The notes: a model not told the origin generated them from the letters alone. A stretch of DNA of 64,000 bases from Chitinophaga agri (GCF_010093065.1 NZ_CP048113.1:2232001-2296000); one strand, 5' to 3'. Positions 51,804 through 61,690 are shown, numbered from the stretch's first letter. Numbers and translations: made by a program.

Positions 51804-54800
51804 TTAAAAACCTACATTCAGACCAAATACATACATTTTTACCGGAGGATAACCGTAGTCGCCTGTTTCCGGATCCATACCCTTGTACTTGGTAATACAG
51901 AACAGGTTAGAACCAGTTGCATACACACGCAGGTTGTTCAGTTTCCACTGGCCCAGCATTTTCTCCGGCAGGTTGTAAGACAGTGTCAGTGCAGACAGAC
52001 GCAGGAATGAAGCGTTCTGTATCGCATAGTCAAGGTCGGAAGGATTGTAACGGTTGTAACTGGTATTAGCGATCACACGCGGAATATTGGTATTGGTGTT
52101 CTGCGGCGTCCAGCGGTTCAGCAGGTCAACAGAAGCCATGCTCTCTCCTACGCTGTTGATCAGCGTTTCATAGTAGCTGCTGATCTTTTTAGCACCATAA
52201 GAGTAAGTGAAGTTCGCGTTCACGGCGAATGCCTTATAAGACAGGTTAGTAGAGAAACCACCGTAGAACTTAGGGTCCATTTTTGCTACGACAGTTCTGT
52301 CGTATTGATCTACCACCTTATCAGGTACGCCATTCGGACCGGAGATGTCTTTAGCGAACAGGTCGCCCGGATTAACGGTCTTACCGTTGTAGTTGATGCC
52401 TTCCCAGTCTTTCCTGTTGCTTTCCTGTGCAATACCACCCGATTCCAGTGTATAGATCGTATGCAGGGATCTGCCGAGGAATATGTTGTTATCGCGCTGA
52501 ATAGCGTTTTCGTACAGGTTATAGATCACAGTAGCATCCCCATACAGTTTTGTTACCTTGTTCCTGTCAAAAGAGATGTTGCCACCGATGTTCCAGTTGA
52601 AATCTTTACTGCGGATCACATCACCATTTACAGAGAACTCAATACCCTTATTGTTCACACTACCGATATTTTCCCACTGTTGGTTGTAGCCTGTAGTGCT
52701 GGCCAGGGAACGTTTCAGTAACAGGTTATCGTTATTGATGTTAAAGAGGTCGGCAGTGATGTTCAGTCTTGATTTAAAGAAACTCATGTCAACACCCAGG
52801 TTGCTCTGTTTCTGTTTTTCCCAGGTGATATCCGGATTGCCACGAAGACCATCATTAGCGATCAGGGCATTGCCGTTGTCAATTTTGGAGCCATACAGTG
52901 TCTGGAACACGTAGTTGTTGATATCCTGGTTACCTACCACACCATACCCTACACGCAGCTTCAGATTACTGAACAGCGACTGGTCTTTCATAAAATCTTC
53001 CTTGATCACATCCCAGGCACCAGATACAGAAGGGAATACCCCCCAGCGGTTGCCGGCAGCAAAGCGGGAAGAACCATCGTAACGGGCAGTGGCAGTCAGG
53101 TGATATTTATCTTTGTAGCTGTAGGTAACGCGACCCAGGTAAGAAAGCAACGTGTATGCATAGAAATCAGAACCCAGTACGGATTTCTCAATGGCGGCCG
53201 CACCGCCTATGTCATTGTACCCAAGGTCATCACTCGCGAAGCGGTCACCCTGCGCTTTGGTGTAGTTAGACTGGCGTCTGCTGGCACTGGTTCCTACGAG
53301 TGCAGAGATGCGGTGATCATTGGCGATGGTAGTATTATAAGTGATGGTATTATCCCACTGCCAGTAAGTATCGCTCCATCTTTCATGTTTCGCACGCGCA
53401 TCACCGTTATACTGACGGATCGCTTCCTGGATATTATGTGGCGTAAATTCAAACCAGTCCTGTGTACCATAATCCATGGAGTAGCTGGAGCGGATATCCA
53501 GACCTTTAACCGGCGTAATATCAATGTAGTTCGCACTGGTGATACGGTTACGGGAACGGTCACGTTGTACGTACAATGAGTTGAACGGGTTATAGTCATT
53601 ATTATTCTGCTCACCGTGAGAACGGTAGTAGATAGTCAGGTAGTCGTAGGTATACCGGGTAGCAGGATCGCGGTATGGATCATAGTTCAACAGCGGATTC
53701 GCATTCAGAGCCTTGTTATACACGTCATCAGATGGCATGTTATCGATGGTACGGGTGAAGCCGGTGTTGGTACCTACTTTCAACCATTTTTTCACATTGT
53801 ATTCCGCATTGAAACGACCGGTATATTTATTCTGTTTGGTAGTTTCTATCACACCTTTCGTACCGGCATAACCGAGGCTGAGATAGAATGTACCACGATC
53901 AGAACCACCAGAGAAACCAACCGCATGATTCTGCTGGAAGCCCTTGCTGGCAATCTGATCCAGCCAGTTATAGCTCTTGCGGCTGTTGTAGGTATCAAAC
54001 TCCTGATTAGAGAAAGCGATGTTCGTTTTCATCAGGGTGTTGTCAATGTAATCCTGGCGGTTCGCATTCGGATTGTCTTTCAGGTAACCATTGGCATAGG
54101 CATCGGTACGCAGTGCGAACAGTTGCTCCGCATTCATGGTCTTAGGTATCCTGGTAAAGTCGGATACACCTGCCCAGCTATCATAGGTAACAAGGCCGTC
54201 TCCACCTCTGCGCTGGCCTTTCTTGGTAGTGATCACGATCACACCGTTAGCACCCCGGGACCCATACAGTGCAGTGGCAGAAGCGTCTTTCAGTACCTGT
54301 AAAGACGCTACGTCATTTACGTTTACCGCGTTGAAACCACCCTGGTTATTCTCCATGATCACACCATCTACCACGTAGATAGGAGAAGCCCCTGCATTGA
54401 TGGTATTGATACCACGCACCCTGATGGTAGCATCATCACTTGGACGGGTTGGTGCGCTCACAAAAACACCAGCAGCCTGCCCCTGGAGGGCCTGATTGAT
54501 GTTGGTAGCAGGACGTTCGAGTAATTTCTTCGAATCTACGTTAACAACCGCACCGGTCAGGTCCGATTTCTTCATACGGGCACCCACCACCACCACCTCA
54601 TCTACGTTGGCAGTAGCCTGTGGCATCTTAACACTGATGGCAGCAGTGCCATTAAAGGGCACTGTCTGTGTTTCAAATCCTAAAAAGCTACATTCAATTG
54701 TACCATTGGTAGCATCTGTATTCAGTGTGAAGGCACCTTTAATGTCAGTAACAGTCCCGCTTTTAGTCCCTAAAAGTTTGACCGATACGCCGGGAAGCGG

Positions 54801-54941
54801 CTCCCCTTTGATGTCAGTAACAGTACCGGTAAGTTTGCCGCTCTGGGCAAAAACGGGCATCGCGCCGGTCAGCATGGCTATGAAAGACAATAGCATCCAC
54901 AGCCTCTTCGAAGCATTTCTTGCATGCATAACGTGAAGCAT
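51804..54941 (-). CDS. susC: SusC/RagA-type TonB-dependent glycan transporter
   Basis: The 1045-residue protein has a signal peptide (cleavage near VFAQ), a carboxypeptidase-regulatory-like domain (about 35-110, GTVTDIKGEPLPGVSV) and a plug domain (about 120-235, with the family motif LYGSRGANGVIVITTKKG). The barrel extends to the C-terminus. It imports the glycan through the outer membrane using TonB energy. The start could also be the second Met at 54929. The promoter lies about 200 bp upstream. Confidence 0.95.
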   Translation of the reverse strand: MLHVMHARNASKRLWMLLSFIAMLTGAMPVFAQSGKLTGTVTDIKGEPLPGVSVKLLGTKSGTVTDIKGAFTLNTDATNGTIECSFLGFETQTVPFNGTAAISVKMPQATANVDEVVVVGARMKKSDLTGAVVNVDSKKLLERPATNINQALQGQAAGVFVSAPTRPSDDATIRVRGINTINAGASPIYVVDGVIMENNQGGFNAVNVNDVASLQVLKDASATALYGSRGANGVIVITTKKGQRRGGDGLVTYDSWAGVSDFTRIPKTMNAEQLFALRTDAYANGYLKDNPNANRQDYIDNTLMKTNIAFSNQEFDTYNSRKSYNWLDQIASKGFQQNHAVGFSGGSDRGTFYLSLGYAGTKGVIETTKQNKYTGRFNAEYNVKKWLKVGTNTGFTRTIDNMPSDDVYNKALNANPLLNYDPYRDPATRYTYDYLTIYYRSHGEQNNNDYNPFNSLYVQRDRSRNRITSANYIDITPVKGLDIRSSYSMDYGTQDWFEFTPHNIQEAIRQYNGDARAKHERWSDTYWQWDNTITYNTTIANDHRISALVGTSASRRQSNYTKAQGDRFASDDLGYNDIGGAAAIEKSVLGSDFYAYTLLSYLGRVTYSYKDKYHLTATARYDGSSRFAAGNRWGVFPSVSGAWDVIKEDFMKDQSLFSNLKLRVGYGVVGNQDINNYVFQTLYGSKIDNGNALIANDGLRGNPDITWEKQKQSNLGVDMSFFKSRLNITADLFNINNDNLLLKRSLASTTGYNQQWENIGSVNNKGIEFSVNGDVIRSKDFNWNIGGNISFDRNKVTKLYGDATVIYNLYENAIQRDNNIFLGRSLHTIYTLESGGIAQESNRKDWEGINYNGKTVNPGDLFAKDISGPNGVPDKVVDQYDRTVVAKMDPKFYGGFSTNLSYKAFAVNANFTYSYGAKKISSYYETLINSVGESMASVDLLNRWTPQNTNTNIPRVIANTSYNRYNPSDLDYAIQNASFLRLSALTLSYNLPEKMLGQWKLNNLRVYATGSNLFCITKYKGMDPETGDYGYPPVKMYVFGLNVGF

Positions 54942-55134
54942 AAAGTGTTTAGTAAAGATTCTTTTTAATGACAGGTATAATCGCTAATTGGCATTCTCAT
55001 GAAACGTGAACGCTACATTTTGTGAACGTGAACTTTGCATTTCGATTTCAGTTTTCTTTTTCTGCATAACATTCCCACTCAGCATTAAACAGCTGATTAT
55101 CAGTCCCACCCCTGGTCTGATACTTGGTTTGTTC

Positions 55135-55182
55135 TAGTCTGGTCTACCTAACAAATATAGGGTTAGTTTAGATATTTCAAAG
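55135..55182 (-). promoter_or_regulatory. susC promoter and operator-like element
   Basis: On the minus strand TTTG (55181-55178) and TATATTTG (55159-55152) are 18 bp apart, the classic Bacteroidota arrangement. TAGTCTGGTCTA (55135-55146), an imperfect palindrome (TAGnCnnGnCTA), covers the expected start site, and CTGGTCTGA recurs at 55112. This is a likely target of the GntR/LacI-type regulator of the locus. The leader before susC is about 200 nt. Confidence 0.55.
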
Positions 55183-55361
55183 TTTATTTTTTTGAATGGT
55201 ATCTGTATGGGGACATCCTTTCTGCCTATCGTAACAATGGTTGGGAACTGCCTGGGCCATGTGGGTCAACGATCATAATCTACTGATATACAGCCTAAAA
55301 TAGGTACCAATATTGGGCAAAACGGGTTCTGATCGGCTTACTTTCCAGGCACTTATACGTT

Positions 55362-55410
55362 ACCTAAAGGGCACTTCAATATCCGGGGGATATTGAAGTG
55401 CCCTTTAGGT
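55362..55410. terminator. 23-bp hairpin downstream of the lipoprotein gene
   Basis: Arms 55362-55384 and 55388-55410 are perfect complements with a 3-nt GGG loop. Part of the arm recurs next to it (GCCCTTTAGGTGAC and GCCCTTTTGGTAAC). It lies about 110 bp after the minus-strand stop at 55518 and may terminate that transcript, but the T-tract is weak. The rest of the 576-bp gap holds the susC promoter and nothing else that I can name. Confidence 0.6.
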
Positions 55411-55517
55411 GACCTTGAGATGCCCTTTTGGTAACGATGTCGTAACGAGATCAGACACAGATCAGAACGCCGCCCGGATTTACAACGGACGGCCTTTCTC
55501 AGGTATCATATCATACT

Positions 55518-56255
55518 TTAATAGGTGTTCATATGCAGATTGACGGTTGTGGTGCTCCCATCCCCTGCCGTCGCCTGCGCATCGCAAAGTATAGCAGTGA
55601 CGTTATAGAAACCACCGGAGACATACACCCGGGTTCCTTCAGCAATGGTCCAGACCCTGCGTCCGTCACCTACTTCCACGATGGCGCGTCCCTGTGGGAT
55701 ATGCTCGTCGTCAAACAACCCGGTGATATAAACGCCGGGCTTGATCTTCCCATCCTGTACGCCCAAATTCATGCGCACCCACATCAGGCCCAATACGGAA
55801 GCTGTCATCTCATACCGGTTGTAATAGTCGTTTTCATAGTCACCTGCACTTGGCAGGAAAGCAAGTGCATTCCCAATCCTGAGTGTCTTGTCTTCCAGCT
55901 GACAGGGCGCCTCCGCACTACCTACTTCAACCGGTGCCGTTTCCATCGAATAGATACAACCTCCTTCCGTGATCACATCGACCTTGTATACTCCGGACTC
56001 AAATCCTGAGGCAAAAGGGATCTCCGGATTCACCGATGCTGATCTGAATTCATTGGGGCCCGTCCATATGCATTTGTATATGTTGCTGACGCCAGCGACA
56101 GTAAACTTCAATGTATCACCCACCATCACCGGACTGTTTGTTGTAACGATCACTTTGTCCTTTCCTTCGCAGTCAGGTTCTTCCTTGATACAGGAGGTCA
56201 AAGTGATAACTATGAGGGTAAGATATAGGAATAGGGTATTCTTAAGCATGGGCAA
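55518..56255 (-). CDS. Lipoprotein with Ig/PKD-like domain, unknown
   Basis: The lipobox cysteine is C22 (ITLTSCIKEE). An Ig-like module follows (about 30-110, with SPVMVGDTLKFTVAG and GVYKVDVITEGGC) and a second beta-rich domain (about 115-245). I do not recognise a family. It is encoded 3 bp after the outer-membrane protein gene in the same direction, suggesting the two act together in the cell envelope. Confidence 0.72.
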   Translation of the reverse strand: MPMLKNTLFLYLTLIVITLTSCIKEEPDCEGKDKVIVTTNSPVMVGDTLKFTVAGVSNIYKCIWTGPNEFRSASVNPEIPFASGFESGVYKVDVITEGGCIYSMETAPVEVGSAEAPCQLEDKTLRIGNALAFLPSAGDYENDYYNRYEMTASVLGLMWVRMNLGVQDGKIKPGVYITGLFDDEHIPQGRAIVEVGDGRRVWTIAEGTRVYVSGGFYNVTAILCDAQATAGDGSTTTVNLHMNTY

Positions 56256-56258
56256 CTG

Positions 56259-57899
56259 TTATTTAACTGAAGCAATTCTTCCTCCGAATACGAGTCCCCA
56301 GGTCAGGCGAAAGTACAGCTGATCATTTATTGCGGGCATACGCAGTCCCGGGTTCATCCCCGCCTCTGCACCGATCTTCAGACCGAAGTTCCTTCTGTAG
56401 CAACTGATCACCTGCGCGCCTATTCTTGCGCCCACCTTCCTCAGTGGCGTACCATCGAGATTAATACGCTGCGGGATACTTTCGTGTACCTGGGTCCAGT
56501 TATCCCGCACATCATGCCAGTAGACCATATCCTGTAAACTTAGTTGATGTGCATACAAGATATCGAAATACAGGTCGCTCTGTGCAGACTCCCGTCTGCG
56601 TCCATGATAATCCGGATCATTAAGCTTGATCTTCATATCCCAGAATGTGCTCCAGCCCACGCCGAGTGTAATAATGCCGGACTGTAGCATCGCAGATGAA
56701 GTTGGCAGGTTGCTGAATTGCTCCGGATACTCAGCCCCGGGATATTGATAGCCAGGGGTCGTCGTCTGGTACGGAATACCACCATTGACGCTATATTCCT
56801 GGATCCTGTTATCAATAATATATCCCATTCTGGCAGTCAGTGCACGCATGACCTTTCCTTGCACGCGACCTGTCTCTATCGTACCCATTGAGTTCCTGCC
56901 CATCGTCAGGTGATAGGCTCCTTCCCTCATAAACCGCAGTACAGGCACTTTCACCTGCAGATCCAGCCGGGTGGCCTTTTTATATTTAAGCGGTATACCA
57001 TAGCTCTGCCAGTCGGATGGTTTTGTTGCGCCATTCTCACCACTCAGATTATCTACGTAAGCAAAGTTGTACTGGGCAGAGATCCCCACGTCACTTCTGT
57101 ATGTGTAATACGCACCGATACCGGCCATAAAATTCAAGTTGGTCTTATTCAGATCCACCGTTAGTGGCGTAAGTACAATACCCACCATTCCTGAGTTCTG
57201 CGGTGTATTTCTCAGCTTCACATAGTACACAGTATCTCTGTATTCAGGGTAAAGATCCTGCTGCGGGTCTTCATGCTTCTCTTCCGCCGTTTCAGGTGTA
57301 CCTGTACGGGCTGTTTTGGCTGCCATCCCCTCCTTAGCGGAAGTATCCTGCGCTGGTGCTTTGTAGTATTGGGCATTGTAGATGTTGAAAGATTCCCGCA
57401 GGTGTCCTTCTGCCCGTTTGCTATGATACCATTTCAGGCCAATACCAGAAAACATCATCGTACCGCCTATTCCCATCCGGATCCACATGGGCGCCGACTT
57501 CTCTGTTTTGGCAGCGGCGACTACGCCACTGAAGAAGATGAACGAACCTCCTACGAGGCCGGTCACCAGCTGATAGTTACCCCGCCTGCGCTGCTGGTTC
57601 ATGAGGTCCAGCTGCTCACTGGCAAGTGGCGCTTTCGTATAGTAGCGGCGGAGTATATTTCCATGTCTGTCAACAGGTACCGGACGGGCATCATTGATCC
57701 TGACACCGGGTATATACACGATCTGAGTGCCGTATTTCTGCGAGTAATATTCCCTTTGAGCAAAAGTGAGTTCCAGTTTGGTCGTATTAGCAGGCTTTTT
57801 AAACAGGGGAACTTTCTTCCTGGTCGTATCCGACTGGGAGAAAGCTAAAACGGGTATACCCATACATAGCAGCATGAGCAGCGTTTTGCGAACATTCAT
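56259..57899 (-). CDS. Outer-membrane protein, unknown family
   Basis: A signal peptide (cleavage after VLAFSQ) is followed by a polar linker. Two small hydrophobic helices lie at about 108-128 and 140-160, then a low-complexity Ala/Thr/Glu region (about 180-215), and a C-terminal half of alternating strands ending in FRLTWGLVFGGRIASVK. That pattern suggests a beta-barrel anchored in the outer membrane, with the hydrophobic helices unexplained. No family assigned. It is the first gene of the pair with the lipoprotein. Confidence 0.65.
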   Translation of the reverse strand: MNVRKTLLMLLCMGIPVLAFSQSDTTRKKVPLFKKPANTTKLELTFAQREYYSQKYGTQIVYIPGVRINDARPVPVDRHGNILRRYYTKAPLASEQLDLMNQQRRRGNYQLVTGLVGGSFIFFSGVVAAAKTEKSAPMWIRMGIGGTMMFSGIGLKWYHSKRAEGHLRESFNIYNAQYYKAPAQDTSAKEGMAAKTARTGTPETAEEKHEDPQQDLYPEYRDTVYYVKLRNTPQNSGMVGIVLTPLTVDLNKTNLNFMAGIGAYYTYRSDVGISAQYNFAYVDNLSGENGATKPSDWQSYGIPLKYKKATRLDLQVKVPVLRFMREGAYHLTMGRNSMGTIETGRVQGKVMRALTARMGYIIDNRIQEYSVNGGIPYQTTTPGYQYPGAEYPEQFSNLPTSSAMLQSGIITLGVGWSTFWDMKIKLNDPDYHGRRRESAQSDLYFDILYAHQLSLQDMVYWHDVRDNWTQVHESIPQRINLDGTPLRKVGARIGAQVISCYRRNFGLKIGAEAGMNPGLRMPAINDQLYFRLTWGLVFGGRIASVK

Positions 57900-58011
57900 A
57901 GGTAAGGCGACAGTTTGATATAGGCATTATTGAACAGGGCAAAAGTATAACTATTATGATATACATTACAAAAGATCAGTTATAAACCAGGTACTTACCT
58001 CCCACAGGCGG

Positions 58012-58047
58012 TAAAAATGAAAAAGCTGCCCACCGGAAGTGGACAGC
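58012..58047 (-). terminator. Minus-strand hairpin with T-tract
   Basis: GCTGCCCAC (58025-58033) pairs with GTGGACAGC (58039-58047), with one G-T wobble. On the minus strand TTTTTCATTTTT follows. It looks like a terminator for transcripts arriving from the 58.5 kb region. Confidence 0.65.
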
Positions 58048-58467
58048 CATTCACTCATTTTCTTCAGGATCTCATCTTCCCTGCGGCGAACCTGGCAGAC
58101 TATCAAACACGGCTCTCGCATCCGCATGTTTGGTAAAGTGGTAACCGCCTTCACCTGACGAGAAGGATTGAATTCATTATATAAAGGCTGCTGCAATGTC
58201 TTTCAGTGCGTGTTTGTTGGACACATAGGTAATATAACCGGCAGTCCGGAGGCTGGTCGGCCGAAACAACACAGTATAGGTACAACGGCGTGTACGATTC
58301 CTTTAATGCTCATTATTGGTCCCGCGACAGATTGGCTATAGGCTGCAGTCATGATGTCCAGAAGAAACGGCATCCCGGCATTACCTATATCCCGGAATGG
58401 GACAGCGTATCAGGTCGGTTACATATATTCTTCATCATGGTACCTGCAAGTGCTGATGTAACTTTTT
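58048..58467 (-). pseudogene. Possible decayed gene remnant
   Basis: No convincing intact gene lies in this 420-bp stretch, but the minus strand carries protein-like segments in different frames, one after another: GYITYVSNKHALKDIAAAFI and GEGGYHFTKHADARAVFDSL, each ended by a stop and followed by the terminator at 58047. This fits a frameshifted remnant. The plus strand also has a 66-codon frame (58290-58490) with WSRDRLAIGCSHDVQK, so the strand is uncertain. I recognise no family. Confidence 0.25.
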
Positions 58468-59511
58468 TCAGGCGGAGAATTTTCTTTTAATGCCTAGTTT
58501 CTTCATGCGTGACAATAATGTGGAAGCATTGATATGTAGCAGGGCAGCGGCACCTCCGGGTCCATGGATCTTGTTATTACAGATGGATAATGCTTTTAGT
58601 ATATGATCAATTTCATTTTGTGTGATGGTTTTGATGGTATCGGACATTGCAGGCGGATTATTATTCTGCAATGTCGAAAAAACAGGGCATTCTATCAGGT
58701 CCTCACTACCACTTAGCAACACACTACGTGCAATGATGTTTTCCAGTTCCCGGATATTACCCGGCCAGTGATAGTTCATCAACGTGTACAGGTAGCCAGG
58801 GGGAATATGACTGATCATCTTTTTCTCACGTGCACAGTAGCGGGAGAGGAAATAATTTGCCAGGGCAGGAATATCAGTGCGTCTTTCCCGAAGCGCGGGA
58901 AGGGTGATCGGAAAGACATTCAGGCGATAGAACAGGTCGATACGGAAGCGGCCGGCCAGTATCTCATTTTCAAGGTTACGGTTAGTAGCGGCAATGATCC
59001 GTACATCTGCACTAATACTTGTTTTTCCGCCGATGCGTTCAAATTCTTTCTCCTGTAATACCCTTAACAATTTAACCTGTAATTCGGGCGGCATCTCCCC
59101 TATTTCATCCAGAAAGAGTGTACTCCGCTGCGCCATCTCAAACTTGCCGATACGCCTTTCTATAGCGCCGGTAAAGCTGCCTCTCTCATGACCAAACAGC
59201 TCACTCTCGATCAGGTTAGCAGGTAATGCGCCACAGTTGACTTTGATCATTGGGCGATCCCGGCGTTCTGACTGACGGTGAATAGCCTCCGCAATAAGTT
59301 CCTTTCCTGTACCGGTCTCTCCGAGGAGCAGTACAGAACTCTGAGAAGACGCCACTTGTGCAACCAGTTTCATTACCTGGAGGATAGCGTCACTATCGCC
59401 GATAATATCATGTTTTAACGGAGAAGCCGACTTCCTGCCTGTCACAGGAGCCAGGCCCGTGTACCGGAGCTCCCTTACCAGATGGTCGTGTTGGGTGTTA
59501 GCATACTGCAT
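58468..59511 (-). CDS. Sigma-54-dependent activator without receiver
   Basis: The AAA+ domain (about 30-265) has the Walker A GETGTGKE, the sigma-54 contact loop GSFTGA (usually GAFTGA), Walker B LFLDEIGEMP and the arginine-finger region. A Fis-type HTH ends the protein (INASTLLSRMKKLGIKRK). There is no N-terminal sensing domain, only about 30 residues, so activity may depend on its amount. It resembles the upstream activator at 59696 closely in the AAA+ part, suggesting duplication. Confidence 0.92.
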   Translation of the reverse strand: MQYANTQHDHLVRELRYTGLAPVTGRKSASPLKHDIIGDSDAILQVMKLVAQVASSQSSVLLLGETGTGKELIAEAIHRQSERRDRPMIKVNCGALPANLIESELFGHERGSFTGAIERRIGKFEMAQRSTLFLDEIGEMPPELQVKLLRVLQEKEFERIGGKTSISADVRIIAATNRNLENEILAGRFRIDLFYRLNVFPITLPALRERRTDIPALANYFLSRYCAREKKMISHIPPGYLYTLMNYHWPGNIRELENIIARSVLLSGSEDLIECPVFSTLQNNNPPAMSDTIKTITQNEIDHILKALSICNNKIHGPGGAAALLHINASTLLSRMKKLGIKRKFSA

Positions 59512-59553
59512 GGTAATAATAGTTTGATGTGTAGCCTATGCAGTTCGATTTGT

Positions 59554-59560
59554 GTGCCAA
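59554..59560 (-). promoter_or_regulatory. Weak sigma-54 -24 element
   Basis: On the minus strand TTGGCAC is a perfect -24 box about 45 bp before the activator gene. The -12 box is poor (TCGA where TTGC is expected). This is suggestive only. Confidence 0.3.
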
Positions 59561-59641
59561 AATGAGTGACAACATCATACAACTTTTATCCCTTGCTGAG
59601 CGTGCCTTTCAGGCGACCTCCCGCTATTCGCTCCAACAACT

Positions 59642-59693
59642 GCCTCTGAAAATTTCGGAGTATCGCGCATAAACGCCTCCGAAAATTCCGGAG
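59642..59693. repeat. Two 19-bp palindromic repeats, possible activator sites
   Basis: 59642-59660 and 59675-59693 are 17/19 identical and each has the form CTCYG-N7-CGGAG. They start 33 bp apart (about three turns) and lie 82-139 bp upstream of the weak -24 box, a usual distance for enhancer sites of sigma-54 activators. Confidence 0.55.
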
Positions 59694-59695
59694 AT

Positions 59696-61690
59696 TCAGA
59701 CACCGGTAGGTTTACCCTGGAGGATGTGCATCTTCTTGATACCCAGTTTTTCCATCCTGGATTCAAGCGTGGTTGGTTTTAATTTCAGGAGTTCGGCAGC
59801 ACCACCGGTACCGCGGATGCGGCCGTTGGTCTTCCGGAGGATGGATAGGATATACTCTCTCTCTGTTGCCTGCTGCAGCTCCCTGATATGGTCCAGACTT
59901 TGGGATGACATATTTGCGGAGTGATCCGGGGAAGGCAGGACAGTGAGTTCCCTGAGGAGTGATCTGCCCCATTGTAACGGACTCCGGCCGTCATTCAGTA
60001 CGAGAGCCTGTTCAATCAGGTTCTCCATTTCGCGGATGTTACCCGGCCAATGGTATTGCAGCATCTCTTCCAACGCTTCCGCTTTGATACCCAGAAAAGG
60101 TTTACCGGTTTTCCTGGCCATTTTCTGTCCGAAGAAACTGGCCAGCAGGGGAATATCTTCCGTGCGTTCACGTAAAGGCGGCAGAAGGATGGGAAAGACA
60201 TTCAGCCGGTAGTAGAGGTCCAGACGGAATTTGCCGGCAGAGATCTCCCTTTCCAGGTTACGGTTAGTAGCCGCGATAATGCGTACATTGACCTGAATGG
60301 TCTGGTTGCCACCGATGCGTTCTATTTCCTTCTCCTGTAACACCCTGAGTAACTTAGCCTGCAGATCAATGGGTAGTTCCCCTATCTCATCGAGGAATAT
60401 GGTACCACCCTGCGCCAGTTCAAACTTCCCGATACGCTTTTCCATGGCACCGGTAAAGGCGCCTTTCTCATGACCAAAGAGCTCACTTTCTATGAGGTTG
60501 GCAGGCAGCGTGGCACAGTTCATTTTAATGAGCAGTTTATCTTTGCGTAGCGACAGATTATGAATCGCCCTGGCCACCAGTTCCTTGCCGGTGCCACTTT
60601 CCCCCAATAGCAGCACGTTGGTATCCATCGGCGCCACCTGGCTGACCAGATCAAATACCTGCACCATTTTACAACTGGTCCCAATGATCTCTTCGAAGTT
60701 GGCTGAGGTCTTCACTTCTTCCTGGAGATAGATATTCTCCCGCTTCAGTTGTTCCGTCAGTTTCTCAATTTCTTCAAATGCCAGCAGGCGGTCCATTGCT
60801 AACTGGAGGGATGGCTGCAGACGCCTTAACAGCTCAAGATGATCGGCGGTATACGTATCGGAACGGCGGCTGTAGAAAGAGAACAGGAACATGCCTTTCC
60901 GGGTCATGGAAAGTGGTATTTCCAGGTGACTGTTCAATCCGAGTTTTTTTGAGAGCAGCCGTTTAACAGGTACACGTCTGCTGAGTGATTCAAAGTCTGC
61001 CTCATTGAATACTTCACCAGGCGATATAGTAGCCTCATCGGACAGGGCGCTTAACTCTTCCGACGTTGCGCCGATGAGATTTTTCAGATCGGGAAGCTGA
61101 ATGGTTTGATAGTCATCAAAGCCGATACGGAAATAACTGCCGGCACGGAAGGCCTGTTCGCCGGGCTGGATCAGTCCAAACAATGCGTAGTCAAAAGGGA
61201 TCACATCCTGTAAGCGGGTGGCCATCTGCCGGAGCCGTTCCGTCAATACAGCAGTTCCTGTGAGCATATTAGTCAGATCGACCTGCAGGGACTGTTCTCT
61301 TCTGAGCCGGGCTTCTACGCCATGCGCATGGCGGTATTGGGCAATTTCAAGGGTAGCAAGAATATCTTTCTTACGGAATGGCTTGACAAGAAAGCCGTAC
61401 GGTTGTGTGACAGTAGCAGCTTCAAGCACCTGCTGGTTATCATTAGCAGAAAGATAGATAAAAGCGATGCCTTTTTCTGACAGCACGGCGGCGAGGTCGA
61501 TACCACTCTTTTCTCCCTTCAGGAAAATATCCAGCAGGACAAACATGGGCTGGTGTAGCTCCAGCATGTCCAGCGCTTCCTGGTAAGAATCAGCGATACC
61601 ACATACCTCAAAGCCGGCTTCCAGCAATAAAAGCCTGAGATTATTCGCGACAATAAACTCATCTTCCACTATCAATATTTGTTTCTTCAT
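59696..61690 (-). CDS. NtrC-like activator with REC, GAF, AAA+ and HTH
   Basis: The receiver domain (1-120) has its phospho-acceptor at D54 (VLLDIFLKG). A GAF-type middle domain spans about 145-310. The AAA+ domain (about 335-570) has [14 protein letters not shown] and [11 protein letters not shown] Fis-type HTH lies at about 615-660 ([17 protein letters not shown]). Such proteins activate sigma-54 promoters after phosphorylation. The histidine kinase upstream overlaps its start by 4 bp, so it is the partner. Confidence 0.94.
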   Translation of the reverse strand: MKKQILIVEDEFIVANNLRLLLLEAGFEVCGIADSYQEALDMLELHQPMFVLLDIFLKGEKSGIDLAAVLSEKGIAFIYLSANDNQQVLEAATVTQPYGFLVKPFRKKDILATLEIAQYRHAHGVEARLRREQSLQVDLTNMLTGTAVLTERLRQMATRLQDVIPFDYALFGLIQPGEQAFRAGSYFRIGFDDYQTIQLPDLKNLIGATSEELSALSDEATISPGEVFNEADFESLSRRVPVKRLLSKKLGLNSHLEIPLSMTRKGMFLFSFYSRRSDTYTADHLELLRRLQPSLQLAMDRLLAFEEIEKLTEQLKRENIYLQEEVKTSANFEEIIGTSCKMVQVFDLVSQVAPMDTNVLLLGESGTGKELVARAIHNLSLRKDKLLIKMNCATLPANLIESELFGHEKGAFTGAMEKRIGKFELAQGGTIFLDEIGELPIDLQAKLLRVLQEKEIERIGGNQTIQVNVRIIAATNRNLEREISAGKFRLDLYYRLNVFPILLPPLRERTEDIPLLASFFGQKMARKTGKPFLGIKAEALEEMLQYHWPGNIREMENLIEQALVLNDGRSPLQWGRSLLRELTVLPSPDHSANMSSQSLDHIRELQQATEREYILSILRKTNGRIRGTGGAAELLKLKPTTLESRMEKLGIKKMHILQGKPTGV

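Noticed and set aside
53616..54302. 228-codon plus-strand open frame
   Set aside because: It lies inside susC on the other strand and has a low-complexity Ile/Val/Thr-rich translation typical of a shadow.
57966..58196. 76-codon minus-strand open frame
   Set aside because: Its C-terminal part is the terminator hairpin and T-tract, so it is unlikely to be coding in this frame.
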